Shown piece after piece: positions 1 through 6,274 of a stretch of DNA of 32,263 bases (position 1 is the first letter of the stretch; each line of letters begins with the position of its first letter). This DNA is from Acidobacteriota bacterium. GTDB taxonomy: Bacteria; Acidobacteriota; Terriglobia; Terriglobales; Acidobacteriaceae. The stretch is taken from positions 1-32,263 of the forward strand of contig QIAL01000217.1 in NCBI GenBank assembly GCA_003225535.1, read 5' to 3'. A program made the translations under genes and the position numbers. Under the pieces are notes generated by a model. The model was not told the origin of the DNA. It made no database searches and saw only the letters and a list, made by a program, of their open reading frames with translations.

Positions 1-181
1 TCGCGACTTTCTTGCTCGCAACCTCGGTGGCAATGGACGCCGCTCCGCTGCCCACGACGGCAGCTTCCAGTGTCCATCCGGTCGCAGCGGCAATCGCCTG
101 TCCGGCGGTAATGGTTTCCCACGAAACGCGATTCAACCTGCCTTCGCGCTGTTCGACAACCACGAGAATCGTATCTGCCAT
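1..181 (-). CDS. etfA: Electron transfer flavoprotein alpha subunit, N-terminal part (runs off the window)
   Basis: The first 60 codons read from an ATG at 181 towards the window edge and begin MADTILVVVEQREGRL. This is the typical start of the EtfA N-terminal domain, which shares the Rossmann-like fold of EtfB. The product pairs with EtfB to carry electrons from flavin dehydrogenases to the quinone pool or another acceptor. The FAD-binding C-terminal domain lies outside the window. The gene follows etfB on the same strand, about 100 bases away, with a mosaic palindrome between them. The identification rests on the N-terminus and on the etfB neighbour. Confidence 0.85.
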   Translation of the reverse strand, partial: MADTILVVVEQREGRLNRVSWETITAGQAIAAATGWTLEAAVVGSGAASIATEVASKKVA

Positions 182-213
182 AAAGTCAGCTCTTGGCTTC
201 CAACCCTTAAACA

Positions 214-283
214 TGTGGGGACAGCCGCCATCGGCTGTCCGCCGAGCAAAGCTCGGCTCGCGGGCAAGAGTGCCCGCGCCACA
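214..283. repeat. Mosaic palindromic element, three adjacent hairpins with TGTGG/CCACA ends
   Basis: Three perfect hairpins follow one another: GGACAGCCG/CGGCTGTCC (219-240), GCCGAGC/GCTCGGC (241-257) and GCGGGCA/TGCCCGC (260-277). The block is bounded by TGTGG on the left and CCACA on the right, so its ends are inverted. Single modules of this element recur at 9423-9475 and 11082-11104 and inside two coding regions (11329-11352 and 14191-14234). It fills the space between etfB and etfA. It could shape the shared messenger RNA, but no function is shown. Confidence 0.85.
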
Positions 284-284
284 C

Positions 285-1055
285 TCACAAAACTCTCAAC
301 TCATTCCGCAACTTATCCACCAGCTTCTTCGCAATCTCGCCTGGAGATCCTTCAATATGCTCTGTCTTCTTCGTTTTCTGCGGGATATATAGCTTCTCAA
401 TCTTCTGCAGATTCTCTCCCAGAGCCGACTGCACCTCGGCCAAAGACACCTTCCGCAACGGCTTGTTCTTCGCCTGCTTGATGCCGATCAGGGTGGCATA
501 CCGCAACTTGTTGATGCCCGACTGAATCGTCAGCACCGCCGGCGTAGGCATATCGACAAACTGGAAGTATCCCGCTTCGAGTTCGCGCTTCACGCGAATC
601 CCGCTCTCACTTTTCTCGATCTGCATGATGATGGTCGCGTGCGGCCATCCGAGCAACTCCGCCAGAATGACACCGGTCTGCGCGTATCCGTAATCATCCG
701 ACTGCAGCCCGGTGAAGATCAGGTCAAACTGCTCGTCCTTAATCGCCGCAGCAATGGCCTTTGCCGTGTTGAAGGCGTCAAGACCAACGAATTTGTCGTC
801 TTCGAGATGAATCGCGCGATCCGCGCCCTTGGCCAGCGCCTCGCGCAGCACCTGCTGCGCCCGCGCCGGACCGCTCGTGATCACCACAACCTCGCCTTTA
901 TGCTTCTCTCGCTGCCGCAGCGCCTCTTCGAGCGCATAGGCGTCCGGCTCGTTGACCTCGTAGGAAACGTCTTCGCGAATCCACGTGCCCGAGTCATTGA
1001 GCTTCAGGGGTGCATCCTTCTGCGGCACCTGCTTCATGCAAACCAGAATCTTCAA
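285..1055 (-). CDS. etfB: Electron transfer flavoprotein beta subunit
   Basis: This 256-residue protein has the usual length of EtfB. It starts MKILVCMKQVP and carries the conserved NEPDAYALEEALR block (residues 35-47). A GLQSDDYGYAQTG nucleotide-binding region lies at about 116-128, and the EtfB signature region (VKRELEAGYFQFVDMP) at 155-170. With EtfA it forms the soluble heterodimer that takes electrons from flavin dehydrogenases and normally binds AMP in this subunit. The start is a TTG at 1053-1055 with GGGAG eight bases upstream; the next ATG (residue 7) would remove the first beta strand. It is transcribed away from the B12 methyltransferase genes, and etfA follows downstream. Whether it is the housekeeping or an electron-bifurcating type cannot be decided here. 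Confidence 0.93.
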   Translation of the reverse strand: MKILVCMKQVPQKDAPLKLNDSGTWIREDVSYEVNEPDAYALEEALRQREKHKGEVVVITSGPARAQQVLREALAKGADRAIHLEDDKFVGLDAFNTAKAIAAAIKDEQFDLIFTGLQSDDYGYAQTGVILAELLGWPHATIIMQIEKSESGIRVKRELEAGYFQFVDMPTPAVLTIQSGINKLRYATLIGIKQAKNKPLRKVSLAEVQSALGENLQKIEKLYIPQKTKKTEHIEGSPGEIAKKLVDKLRNELRVL

Positions 1056-1157
1056 GAGAATTTCTCCCTAGACCGGTGGCGTGCTTCAACCACGGCAAAA
1101 CCTGTCAGTATAAATGACGCACAAGGTGCCTAGGAAATCCATGGAACGCGAGAATTC

Positions 1158-1185
1158 GTAGAGACGTTGCAAGCAACGTCTCTAC
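1158..1185. repeat. Perfect palindrome of the GAGACGTTGC family
   Basis: GTAGAGACGTTGC and its exact reverse complement are separated by AA, giving 13-bp arms. It lies in the divergent intergenic region between etfB and the corrinoid protein gene. The same palindrome occurs as paired copies at 1916-2010 and 7803-7896. A longer reading frame for the corrinoid gene would translate through it, which argues for the start at 1254. Confidence 0.9.
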
Positions 1186-1253
1186 GGTTACCTCTTTGTG
1201 ATCCTAATCACAGACTCCCACGACTCCCTCCGTCAGCATGGCCGAGAGACCTT

Positions 1254-1919
1254 ATGCCTGACGACCACTTCTCCGCCATGCGCCAAAGCATCATCGACGG
1301 CGCCCCCGACACGGCGTCCAGCCTGGCGCGGGAAGCCGTAGCTTCCAGCATCCCACCCATCGACGCCATCAATAAAGGATTCGTCCCCGGCATGCACGAC
1401 GTCGGCGAGCAGTTCGCCCACGGACAAATGTTTCTCCCTGACATGATGGCTTCCGCCGAAGCGATGCGCGCCGCCATGGCCGTGCTCGATCCCGAACTCA
1501 AGAAATTAGGCACAGAGCGCCCGAGAGCCGGCATCGTCGTGCTTGGCACGACGAAAGGCGACATCCACGAAATCGGGAAAATTCTCGTCGGGACGATGCT
1601 GACGGCTCACGGATTCCAGGTTCACGACCTCGGCGTAGACGTCGCGGGCGAGAAGTTCGCCGCCAAAGCGCGCGAACTGAAAGCCGACATCGTCGGCGTC
1701 TCAGCGCTTCTGACCACGACGATGCGCAACCAAAAAGGTGTAGTAGAGGCGCTGGAAAAAGAGGGCTTGCGCTCGCAAGTAAGAGTCGTGGTCGGAGGCG
1801 CTCCCGTCACCCGCCGCTGGGCCGAAGAAATCGGCGCCGACGGCTACGCCAAAGACGCCATGAGCGCAGTCACGCTGGCGCACGAGTTAATGCAGCAGAA
1901 GTTGCAAATCGTGTCGTAG
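1254..1919 (+). CDS. Corrinoid (B12-binding) protein of a methyltransferase system
   Basis: The 221-residue protein matches the MtaC/MttC/MtbC-type corrinoid proteins: an N-terminal helical cap (about residues 5-85) and a Rossmann-like cobalamin domain (about 90-215). The B12 motif GDIHEIGK gives D103-x-H105-x-x-G108, with His105 the expected lower cobalt ligand. VSALL (S150-x-L152) and VVGGAPV (G181-G182) complete the signature. It would accept a methyl group from the MttB-family protein encoded next and pass it to an unseen acceptor. The ATG at 1254 follows GAGAG. An upstream in-frame start at 1167 would read through a palindrome and give a basic, proline-rich leader, so it was rejected. 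Its TAG stop lies inside the next palindrome. Confidence 0.9.
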   Translation: MPDDHFSAMRQSIIDGAPDTASSLAREAVASSIPPIDAINKGFVPGMHDVGEQFAHGQMFLPDMMASAEAMRAAMAVLDPELKKLGTERPRAGIVVLGTTKGDIHEIGKILVGTMLTAHGFQVHDLGVDVAGEKFAAKARELKADIVGVSALLTTTMRNQKGVVEALEKEGLRSQVRVVVGGAPVTRRWAEEIGADGYAKDAMSAVTLAHELMQQKLQIVS

Positions 1920-2010
1920 AGACGTTGCTTGCAACGTCTCTGCCGCCAGCGCCACAGGCTCGCGGATTCAACGACACTGTCAGCAGAGACGTAGCAAGCT
2001 ACGTCTCTAC
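1916..2010. repeat. Paired palindrome element (95 bp): two GAGACGTNGC palindromes flanking a spacer
   Basis: A 28-base palindrome (1916-1943) and a second one (1985-2008) lie head to tail across a spacer of about 40 bases. A 94-bp copy of the same architecture is at 7803-7896. The two share the palindromes and GTCAGCAGAGACGT at the spacer edge, while the rest of the spacer differs. Bases 1917-1919 are the TAG stop of the corrinoid gene. The right end touches the AGGAA ribosome binding site of the methyltransferase gene. Confidence 0.85.
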
Positions 2011-2021
2011 AGGAACTACAC

Positions 2022-3488
2022 ATGCGACCCAAGCTCGAACTCCTTGACAAACCGCTGATCGAGCGCATTCTCGACGAAGCCTTCCAACTCATCGAAGACC
2101 CCGGCGTGCGCGTCGCCCCCTACGTCGAAGACTTGCTGCGTTCCGCCGGCATCACGGTGAAAGAGGGCGTCGCGCACATTCCCGAAGTCCTTGCCCGCCG
2201 CCTGCTCGATCTCGTTCCGCGCGGATTCTGCCTCTATGACCGCCTCGGCAAGCCCGCAGTCCACTACACGGGAGACACGGTTCACTTTGATCCCGGCTCG
2301 TCTTGCCTGAACATTCTCGATCCCGAAACGCAGCGGCCCCGCCCAGCCATGTCCACTGATCTCGTGCGCCTGGTGCAGGTCGCCGAGATGCTGCCTCAGT
2401 TTGCAGCGCAGTCCACCGCGATGGTCTGCAACGATATCCCGCCGGAAATCGGAGACTGGTACCGCCTGCTTCTCGTTCTGTGGTATTCCGAAAAGCCCGT
2501 GGTCACAGGAGCATTCTCCGCCTCAAGCCTGAATACGCTGATCGATCTGCTCGCCATTGAAAGCGGAGGCCGCGAGACTCTTCGGCGAAATCCCCGCGCT
2601 ATCTTCGATGTCTGCCCATCCCCGCCCCTGAACTGGTCGGAATTCGCTTCAAAGAACCTCGTCGATCTCGCCCGCGCCGGGGTTCCCGCCGAAATCGTCA
2701 GCATGCCGCTGGCCGGCGCGACTGCTCCGGTCACGCTCGTCGGTTCGGTGGTGCAGCACGCCGCCGAGTGCATCAGCGGCATCACCATTCATCAACTTGC
2801 GCAGCCCGGTTCTCCCATCGTCTGGGGAGGCGCGCCGGCCATCTTCGACATGCGCACCGGAAAGACTCCCATGGGCGCCATCGAAACAGCGATGCTCGAC
2901 CTGGCCTGTTCGCAAGTCGGAAAGTATCTCGGCCTGCCGACGCATGCCTACTTGGTCGCAGGCGATGGCGGTGTCGTCGACGCGCAAGTCGAGATGGAAA
3001 GCGGGATGTCGGCAGTGCTCGGAGCGCTCGCCGGCATCAACATGATCTCTGGCGCCGGCATGCTGGACTTCCTCGCGTGCCACAGCATCGAGAAGCTCGT
3101 CATCGATGCCGAAGCCATCGCCTCCGCGCAGCGCCTGATCGAAGGCATTCAGCCCCGCGGCGTTTCCCTGGCAGTCGACATGTTCGCGCAGACGGGCCTG
3201 CAAGGCGACTTTCTGAAGCTAAAAGAAACGCGCACACTCTTCCGCAAAGAGCAGCACTTTCCCTCAGGAGTCATCGACCGCGGACTTCCATCTCCGGACG
3301 GAACCACTCCCGACATCCTGCAGCGTGCGCGCCATCGCGTCGACGAATTGGTCGCCACGTATGAGCGCCATCCCCTGCCGGACGAAGTCGAGCGGGAGTT
3401 GATCACCTTCACCCAGCGCGAAGCCAAGTCATCCGGATTGGAAGGCCTGCCTGGGATCCTCTGCCCCGAACCCAACCTGACAAAGTAA
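2022..3488 (+). CDS. MttB-superfamily corrinoid methyltransferase, non-pyrrolysine type
   Basis: At 488 residues this is the normal length of the trimethylamine methyltransferase (MttB) superfamily, a TIM-barrel enzyme that moves a methyl group from a methylated amine to a corrinoid protein. The conserved block PLAGATAPVTLVGSVVQHAAE is at about 229-249, followed by QPGSPIVWGG (261-270) and DAQVEMESGMSAVLGALAG (320-338). True MttB has an in-frame amber codon for pyrrolysine. None is present here, so it belongs with the non-Pyl branch that includes the glycine betaine enzyme MtgB. The substrate is probably a quaternary amine but cannot be read from the sequence. The ATG at 2022 has AGGAA upstream. 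It sits directly after the corrinoid partner; no MtgA/MtrH-like acceptor methyltransferase or corrinoid reductive activator is in the window. Confidence 0.92.
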   Translation: MRPKLELLDKPLIERILDEAFQLIEDPGVRVAPYVEDLLRSAGITVKEGVAHIPEVLARRLLDLVPRGFCLYDRLGKPAVHYTGDTVHFDPGSSCLNILDPETQRPRPAMSTDLVRLVQVAEMLPQFAAQSTAMVCNDIPPEIGDWYRLLLVLWYSEKPVVTGAFSASSLNTLIDLLAIESGGRETLRRNPRAIFDVCPSPPLNWSEFASKNLVDLARAGVPAEIVSMPLAGATAPVTLVGSVVQHAAECISGITIHQLAQPGSPIVWGGAPAIFDMRTGKTPMGAIETAMLDLACSQVGKYLGLPTHAYLVAGDGGVVDAQVEMESGMSAVLGALAGINMISGAGMLDFLACHSIEKLVIDAEAIASAQRLIEGIQPRGVSLAVDMFAQTGLQGDFLKLKETRTLFRKEQHFPSGVIDRGLPSPDGTTPDILQRARHRVDELVATYERHPLPDEVERELITFTQREAKSSGLEGLPGILCPEPNLTK

Positions 3489-3499
3489 CGGCGCCTCCA

Positions 3500-3560
3500 T
3501 GGTAGCGCCGGCGCTTGCCCTGAGCGAAGTCGAATGGGTCCCGCCGGCTGTGGCGGGGAC
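3500..3560. repeat. Intergenic palindromic repeat cluster after mttB homologue
   Basis: This holds GTAGCGCCGGCG (also found at 8517-8528), the near-palindrome CCCTGAGCGAAGTCGAATGGG, and a CCCGCC/GGCGGG hairpin (3540-3557). It lies between the methyltransferase stop and a convergent zinc-ribbon gene and may help end transcription, although no T-tract follows. Confidence 0.6.
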
Positions 3561-3650
3561 GTCTCGCCCCCTCGTCTGCGGACAATGCAATACTTCAGAT
3601 TTTTTGAGAAAAGTCGTTCGTTGGCCGCGAGATTTGTGCCAAAAAGGGGC

Positions 3651-3923
3651 CTACTCCATGATGACCGTCGACTGCCCGGAGATCTCAAACCGTTTCCGGC
3701 AGCGCATGTTCTTGCAGGCCATCATGTCGTCTTTCCGCACCATATAAGAACGGAATTTCGCGAAGCGGGCCCGGTCGCGTTCATCGGCTCGTCCCCCAAG
3801 TTGGTGCTTCTTGGTGCGTACCACCCAGGTCACCTCATACTCCGCCGCCTGGTGACAGTGCGGGCAATTCAGTGAAGCCGGTTTCTTTTCCTGACGCTCA
3901 TCAAAAAAATCACGCTCTTCCAT
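3651..3923 (-). CDS. Small zinc-ribbon protein
   Basis: A 90-residue protein with two cysteine pairs, CPHC (residues 20-23) and CKNMRC (near 70-75), that could hold one zinc ion in a treble-clef or ribbon fold. The stretch between the pairs is charged and contains RTKKHQLGGRADERDRARF. There is no signal peptide or membrane segment, so it is probably cytoplasmic. Small proteins of this type often bind nucleic acid or a protein partner, but nothing here defines a role. It is convergent with the methyltransferase gene and divergent from the small basic protein at 4081. Confidence 0.7.
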   Translation of the reverse strand: MEERDFFDERQEKKPASLNCPHCHQAAEYEVTWVVRTKKHQLGGRADERDRARFAKFRSYMVRKDDMMACKNMRCRKRFEISGQSTVIME

Positions 3924-4002
3924 AGTTGTAGGAGCACCAGCTCAGCGGCGCTCGGTCAAACATGAATTATTGCACACTTGAGCGAGCGCGTTCCTCGGTT
4001 GC

Positions 4003-4026
4003 GCCTCCGTGACCTCTGTGGTTCAG
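4003..4026. repeat. Half-copy of the CCTCTGTG...GTGGTTCA repeat
   Basis: CCTCCGTGACCTCTGTGGTTCAG resembles one arm of the long inverted repeat at 6147-6216. A further decayed relative (CCTTCATGCCCTTTGTGGTGAA) is near 5046. It lies between two divergent small genes. Confidence 0.5.
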
Positions 4027-4080
4027 GCCGTTCCTGCATCAGCTAGAATTCCAATTGTCTGAGGCACGACAGGGTTCAAC

Positions 4081-4248
4081 GTGGCAAGAAAGAAGAAATT
4101 AAAACGCTTCCGCGCAGTCACCGCAGTGAAGGAACTGGCCCGCGAGCGGGTCGGCGCACCACCGGCAGGGAAGATTGTCGTCGAGAAGAAGAAGAAACCG
4201 GAGAAGCACAAGCCCACAATGAGCAAGCTGCTGGACGAAACGGACTAG
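4081..4248 (+). CDS. Small, very basic protein (55 residues), function unknown
   Basis: The frame opens with GTG at 4081 and encodes 55 residues, about a third of them Lys or Arg: VARKKKLKRF at the start and VEKKKKPEKHKP in the middle, with an acidic end (LLDETD). The composition suggests a nucleic-acid-binding or ribosome-associated protein, but no known family was recognised. The opposite strand is also open, but its product is low-complexity and hydrophobic, as expected for the complement of lysine-rich DNA. The ribosome binding site is weak (ACAGG). A longer complementary frame here should not be annotated instead. Confidence 0.55.
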   Translation: MARKKKLKRFRAVTAVKELARERVGAPPAGKIVVEKKKKPEKHKPTMSKLLDETD

Positions 4249-4264
4249 ACGAAACAGCAAGACG

Positions 4265-4924
4265 TTAGTCAAAAGATGCTGTCACGGTAACATCCCCATT
4301 TATTATTACGTTACACGTATTCCCTGAGCCGGATGTGCAGCCGGTCGTGAAACCGAGGAAGGTGTGTCCAGCATCGGGCGAGGCCGTAAGTGACACCGTC
4401 GAACCAGACTGAAACGCGACTGCACATATAGTTCCACCGGCTCCGCAGTTGATGCCTGCCGGACTGCTGGTGATCGCGCCATCCGAGACGCCACTTGTCA
4501 AGTTCAACGTAAGAATATTCGTCGCCGTACCCTGCGGGCACCCAAGGCTCGCCGGACCATCGACGGTAATCGACACCAGATTGCTAACGATGTCATTGGG
4601 GCTGTCATGCATGCTGGCAAAGATCTGCGCCACGCCACAACCTGTATTAGGCGACACAGTTCCGGGGCTGGTGAACTGGGCAACTTCCGGATTATCCGAC
4701 TGCCACGTTACTTGATTCGTAATATCGACAGTTTTCGGCGGGTGAATGTACGTGCCGTAAGCTTTGTACAGGAAAAATGCCGAGGGGTCGACGGCGCCAA
4801 AAGTCCCGTTCCCCGGCTGAATATTGATCCCCACCAAATGCTGATTGTGCGCGCAACTCGACAAGCTCAACAGACTGCAAGCTGTAATCACAAGGGCCGT
4901 AGCGACAAACCACTTCCGGATCAT
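4265..4924 (-). CDS. Lipoprotein with Ig-like and divergent InlB-type repeat domains
   Basis: The 219-residue precursor begins MIRKWFVATALVITACSLLS and has a lipobox LSSC with the lipidated cysteine at residue 24. The middle part (about 30-125) resembles a bacterial Ig-like domain (WQSDNPEVAQF, then GTVSPNTGCGVAQIFAS). The C-terminal 70 residues match the divergent InlB B-repeat pattern (GINCGAGG...VSLTASPDAGHTFLGFTTGC...VTVTASFD). It is probably anchored in a membrane and faces outward, in adhesion or as an extracellular scaffold. The start at 4924 is chosen because AGGAG lies just upstream and the signal peptide then begins correctly; an in-frame start at 5005 would bury it. Confidence 0.8.
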   Translation of the reverse strand: MIRKWFVATALVITACSLLSLSSCAHNQHLVGINIQPGNGTFGAVDPSAFFLYKAYGTYIHPPKTVDITNQVTWQSDNPEVAQFTSPGTVSPNTGCGVAQIFASMHDSPNDIVSNLVSITVDGPASLGCPQGTATNILTLNLTSGVSDGAITSSPAGINCGAGGTICAVAFQSGSTVSLTASPDAGHTFLGFTTGCTSGSGNTCNVIINGDVTVTASFD

Positions 4925-5079
4925 GCTAGCTCCTGGGACCGAGCGCCGGGACGCGCACTGCGGCTGGAATGGGGCCAATGTAGTCAAAGCCCGCGTAAAA
5001 TGCAATAGCCCGCGAGGTCCAGCGGATTCGATTTCCTTGTTGTACCTTCATGCCCTTTGTGGTGAAAGAGTTTAGCCGG

Positions 5080-6120
5080 CTACCGCACCGCGTCCGCCAC
5101 GTACTTCACGAACTCGTTCACATCCTCTTCGGTCGTATCAAACGAGCACATCCAGCGCACAATGCCATCCTCCTCGATCCAGGGATAGAAGAAATATTTC
5201 TCCTTGATCTTCTCAATCGCGTGTTTCGGGATCTGCGCGAACACGCCGTTGCACTCCACTTTCCAGACGATGCGGATCTGAGGAATCTTTCGCATCTCGG
5301 CTTCGAGCACCCGTGCCATGCGGTTGGCATGTTCGGCGTTACGTTTCCACAGATCATTCGTAAGCAGCGCCTCAAACTGCGCAGCAATGAATCGCATCTT
5401 CGACGCAAGTTGCATCCCCTGCTTGCGCAAGTAGAGGAAGTCCGCGCTGAGAGCGCGGTTGAAGAACACCACTGCCTCCCCGCCCATGATGCCGTTCTTC
5501 GTGCCACCAAACGAAAGCACATCCACACTCAAATCGCGCGTAGCCTGGCGCAGCGTTTGCCCGAGACTCACTGCCGCGTTCCCGATGCGGGCCCCGTCCA
5601 TATGCAGGAACATCCCGCGCTCGTGAGCAAACCGCCCCAGCGCCTGAATCTCTTCGGGTTGGTACACCGTGCCCATCTCCGATGCCTGCGTAATCGAGAT
5701 GACTCGGGTCTGTACGTGATGCTGATCGCCGATGCCGTGATAAGCATGCCGGACGGAGTCGAGCGTGATCTTGCCATCCTGATGCGGCAGCGGAATCAGC
5801 TTGCATCCAGTATGTTTTTCGGGAGCTCCACATTCATCGGTATAGATGTGTGCGTAGTCGCTGCATAGCACCGCATGGTAAGAGCGGTTCAATGCCTGCA
5901 GCCCCAGCACGTTCGCTCCGGTGCCATTGAACGTAAAGAACACATCGATGTCGTCGCCGAAATGCTCCTGGAACTTCGTAACTGCCGACCGCGTGTAAGG
6001 GTCGTCTCCGTAGGCCACCACGTGTCCCTGGTTCGCCCGCGCGATGGCTTCCAAAACTTCCGGATGAACTCCGGCATTGTTGTCGCTGGCGAACCCGCGA
6101 GTGATTTTTGCAGATGTCAT
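5080..6120 (-). CDS. ltaE: Low-specificity L-threonine aldolase (PLP enzyme)
   Basis: This 346-residue fold-type I PLP enzyme matches the threonine aldolase/beta-eliminating lyase family, which cleaves L-threonine or L-allo-threonine to glycine and acetaldehyde. Visible marks are ASDNNAGVHPEV (11-22), FNGTGANVLGLQAL (64-77), the cofactor-holding HMDGARIGNAA (D175) and SFGGTKNG with the Schiff-base Lys208. The length is normal and it should be cytoplasmic. The ATG at 6118-6120 has no strong ribosome binding site. The gene is divergent from the adenosine-deaminase-like gene, with a long inverted repeat between the two starts. A close homologue with another beta-hydroxy amino acid as substrate cannot be excluded. 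Confidence 0.92.
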   Translation of the reverse strand: MTSAKITRGFASDNNAGVHPEVLEAIARANQGHVVAYGDDPYTRSAVTKFQEHFGDDIDVFFTFNGTGANVLGLQALNRSYHAVLCSDYAHIYTDECGAPEKHTGCKLIPLPHQDGKITLDSVRHAYHGIGDQHHVQTRVISITQASEMGTVYQPEEIQALGRFAHERGMFLHMDGARIGNAAVSLGQTLRQATRDLSVDVLSFGGTKNGIMGGEAVVFFNRALSADFLYLRKQGMQLASKMRFIAAQFEALLTNDLWKRNAEHANRMARVLEAEMRKIPQIRIVWKVECNGVFAQIPKHAIEKIKEKYFFYPWIEEDGIVRWMCSFDTTEEDVNEFVKYVADAVR

Positions 6121-6146
6121 AGCGATTCAATGTAGCAGACGAATAG

Positions 6147-6216
6147 AAAGGCTTCACCACGGAGGACACAGAGGGTCACTCAGGACTTCCTCTGTGCCCT
6201 CTGTGGTGAAGCCTTT
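6147..6216. repeat. Long inverted repeat, 28-bp arms, in a divergent intergenic region
   Basis: The left arm (6147-6174) and right arm (6189-6216) are reverse complements at 26 of 28 positions, with a 14-base loop. The core reads CTTCACCAC...GACACAGAGG. Transcribed, it would form a very stable hairpin; as DNA it may be a cruciform or protein site. It lies between the starts of ltaE and the deaminase gene. Partial relatives are at 4003-4026 and near 5046. Confidence 0.85.
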
Positions 6217-6274
6217 GACGTTGGCCGCCCAGCACGCGGTCAATTACAATGCCCCTTCCCGAGGTTCTTGACCG

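Noticed and set aside
1167-1253. Longer N-terminus for the corrinoid protein
   Set aside because: It would translate through a perfect palindrome and a Pro/Arg-rich stretch unlike the family; the ATG at 1254 starts the normal helical cap.
1158-2010. Palindromes as a CRISPR array
   Set aside because: Copies are self-complementary along their whole length, few, and not regularly spaced with unique 30-40 base spacers; no cas genes are present.
2022-3488. Pyrrolysine-containing MttB
   Set aside because: No in-frame amber codon occurs inside the gene, and no pyl genes are in the window.
4023-4226. Minus-strand hydrophobic frame opposite the small basic protein
   Set aside because: Phe- and Ala-rich sequence is what the complement of Lys codons gives; no signal, motif or ribosome binding site.
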